Below are positions 62,893 through 64,000 of a stretch of 64,000 bases of DNA, in pieces (position 1 is the stretch's first letter; each line of letters starts with the position of its first letter). The notes under the pieces were generated by a model that was not told the DNA's origin, ran no database searches, and saw only the letters and a list, made by a program, of their open reading frames with translations. Source of the stretch: Promethearchaeota archaeon (GTDB taxonomy: Archaea; Asgardarchaeota; Lokiarchaeia; Sigyniarchaeales; SOKP01); NCBI GenBank assembly GCA_016839555.1, contig JAEOUA010000007.1, positions 1 to 64,000 on the forward strand, given 5' to 3'. The translations under genes and the position numbers were made by a program.

Positions 62893-64000
62893 TTATTTAA
62901 AAAGCTTTTGAAGGTTTTCGTTTAAAGCCCCTTCCAGAGTTTTCATAGCATCGATCATTTCATATTGAATTTTATCCCATGATTGTTCGTTTTTTAACCC
63001 CTTTCCGGCAATTTTATATTCAATACATTGATAATCCCTATTTTTTTCGATATTCCAGGTTAAATCTTTTGATAAACTCCAGCCGATTTCGTTAAATCTC
63101 TTTTCTATTTCTTTTTTATACAATTTTAATGTTTCAATTCTCTGAGTATTGAGTGATGCATTTTTATCAATGAAATATAAAGCAACACCACTCCAAGTTT
63201 CATTTATTAAGTATCTATATTCAATATTATCAAAATTCGTAGGATAAGCGAGCCACGGATATTTTGTGATTTTTATATCGCTTTGTTCGGGATAAGTGTC
63301 ATATATCTTATTTACCAACTCAATCCAAAAATCGATTCTAATTTTCTGGGCATTAGTTAATGTTTTATCAACTTTTTTCATTCTTTTAGCTAGGGAAGTT
63401 TCAGGAGGCTTTACAGAAATTTTAAATCTTGGAAAGGGAGGATATTCCTTATATTTTAATACTTCCAGTTCAATCAAATAAAATAAAACATTATAATTAA
63501 TATTTTTATTAAGCCATCGAATGGTTTTTTGATATTCCTGTAATGCTTCTTCACAAACCCATATTATAGTGGTAAATTCGCTCTTTATTAATTTAGAAAT
63601 GAGAATGCCTAAATGATAATAATCTGTTTGATTAAATTGAGGTAATATTAGAGCTTTTTCTCCGATTTCATCAATTAGAATTAAATCTTTTGAATACCGT
63701 TTCTTTTCTGATTTTTTAAGTTCTAAGTGTACATCTAATATTTCATTTAATGATTCCAGATTTTTTTTTATCCAAGGAGATAAATCCCTTTCGATGTTTT
63801 CCCACACTTTATTAATAGGTAATTTTATATAATCCTTTTCTTCCAAGATAATTTCTGGTATTTGGCTTTTACTGCCGATTTTTAGCGAATCTGATGTTTT
63901 AGAAATGATTTTATACACTTCTTCCGCTTTCATAAACCTCTGGATTAATTGTAAAGCTAACATTTTAAAAGCTTCATTAATATTCTCACCGGTTTTTGCG
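62893..64000 (-). CDS. DUF4268-like protein, start outside the window
   Basis: The frame encodes at least 368 residues and is open to the right edge (KTGENINEAFKMLALQLIQR), so the N-terminus may lie beyond the window; the first ATG inside is at 63963. The middle has EKALILPQFNQTDYYHLGIL and FTTIIWVCEEALQEYQKTIR, typical of a nuclease-like N-terminal part in DUF4268 proteins. The C-terminus (FWIELVNKIYDTYPEQSDIK; ALYFIDKNASLNTQRIETLK) is the DUF4268 domain, often found near restriction and defence genes. Activity is not established. Confidence 0.75.
   Translation of the reverse strand, partial: AKTGENINEAFKMLALQLIQRFMKAEEVYKIISKTSDSLKIGSKSQIPEIILEEKDYIKLPINKVWENIERDLSPWIKKNLESLNEILDVHLELKKSEKKRYSKDLILIDEIGEKALILPQFNQTDYYHLGILISKLIKSEFTTIIWVCEEALQEYQKTIRWLNKNINYNVLFYLIELEVLKYKEYPPFPRFKISVKPPETSLAKRMKKVDKTLTNAQKIRIDFWIELVNKIYDTYPEQSDIKITKYPWLAYPTNFDNIEYRYLINETWSGVALYFIDKNASLNTQRIETLKLYKKEIEKRFNEIGWSLSKDLTWNIEKNRDYQCIEYKIAGKGLKNEQSWDKIQYEMIDAMKTLEGALNENLQKLFK

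Overview
The window is very AT-rich DNA (about 70% A+T or more by eye) from an archaeon. Archaeal marks are diphthine-ammonia ligase (Dph6), the tRNA 2'-phosphotransferase KptA, a TrmB-type regulator, an Lrp/AsnC regulator, many VapBC and HEPN/MNT pairs, and archaeal TATA boxes. The mix of GatA/GatB, seryl-tRNA synthetase, 4-hydroxybutyryl-CoA dehydratase, acetoacetyl-CoA synthetase, xylulokinase and a PAS histidine kinase would suit an Asgard archaeon such as a Lokiarchaeia member, but no eukaryotic signature protein or rRNA is present, so that placement is only a guess.

Region 1 (1-15.2 kb) is a type III CRISPR-Cas locus. A 19-repeat array (1-1378) is followed by a frameshifted cold-shock gene. 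A minus-strand five-gene operon comes next: HD-less Cas10, a Csx10-like RAMP, a double Csm3-like RAMP, a Csx19-like protein and a large TIGR03986-like RAMP. This gene set matches subtype III-D. No cas1, cas2, cas6 or separate cas11 is visible. Past an IS630 transposase pseudogene lie three cyclic-oligoadenylate-sensor genes: two CARF proteins of the ring-nuclease (NE0113) type and a CARF-HEPN Csx1 RNase.

Region 2 (15.2-26.7 kb) is a decaying accessory island. Short arrays, single repeats and remnants of the same CRISPR repeat alternate with toxin-antitoxin-like modules: three MNT/HepT pairs, a further HEPN gene, a DUF6516 pair, AbrB/VapC and TPR/ATPase pseudogenes. Five plus-strand modules in a row each lie downstream of a repeat in the same orientation. 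A cassette of about 560 bp (HEPN 3' half, CRISPR leader, one repeat) is present twice.

Region 3 (26.7-41 kb) is mixed: dph6, a truncated methyltransferase, a two-subunit UxaA-type dehydratase, VapBC, two ferredoxin-type proteins, membrane proteins, TrmB regulator, xylulokinase, and a tightly overlapping three-gene operon of unknown function.

Region 4 (41-64 kb) is closer to core genome: an Lrp regulator (probable CTG start), a MESH1-like HD hydrolase, serS, a flavodoxin-like protein, an unusual cloverleaf-like sequence, an amidase, 4-hydroxybutyryl-CoA dehydratase, AbrB/PIN, a retropepsin-like protein, a broken CaiB-type CoA-transferase, gatA-gatB, acetoacetyl-CoA synthetase, a PAS histidine kinase flanked by two small paralogues, kptA, and a DUF4268-like protein running off the right edge. 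The CoA enzymes suggest C4 acyl-CoA / 4-hydroxybutyrate metabolism.
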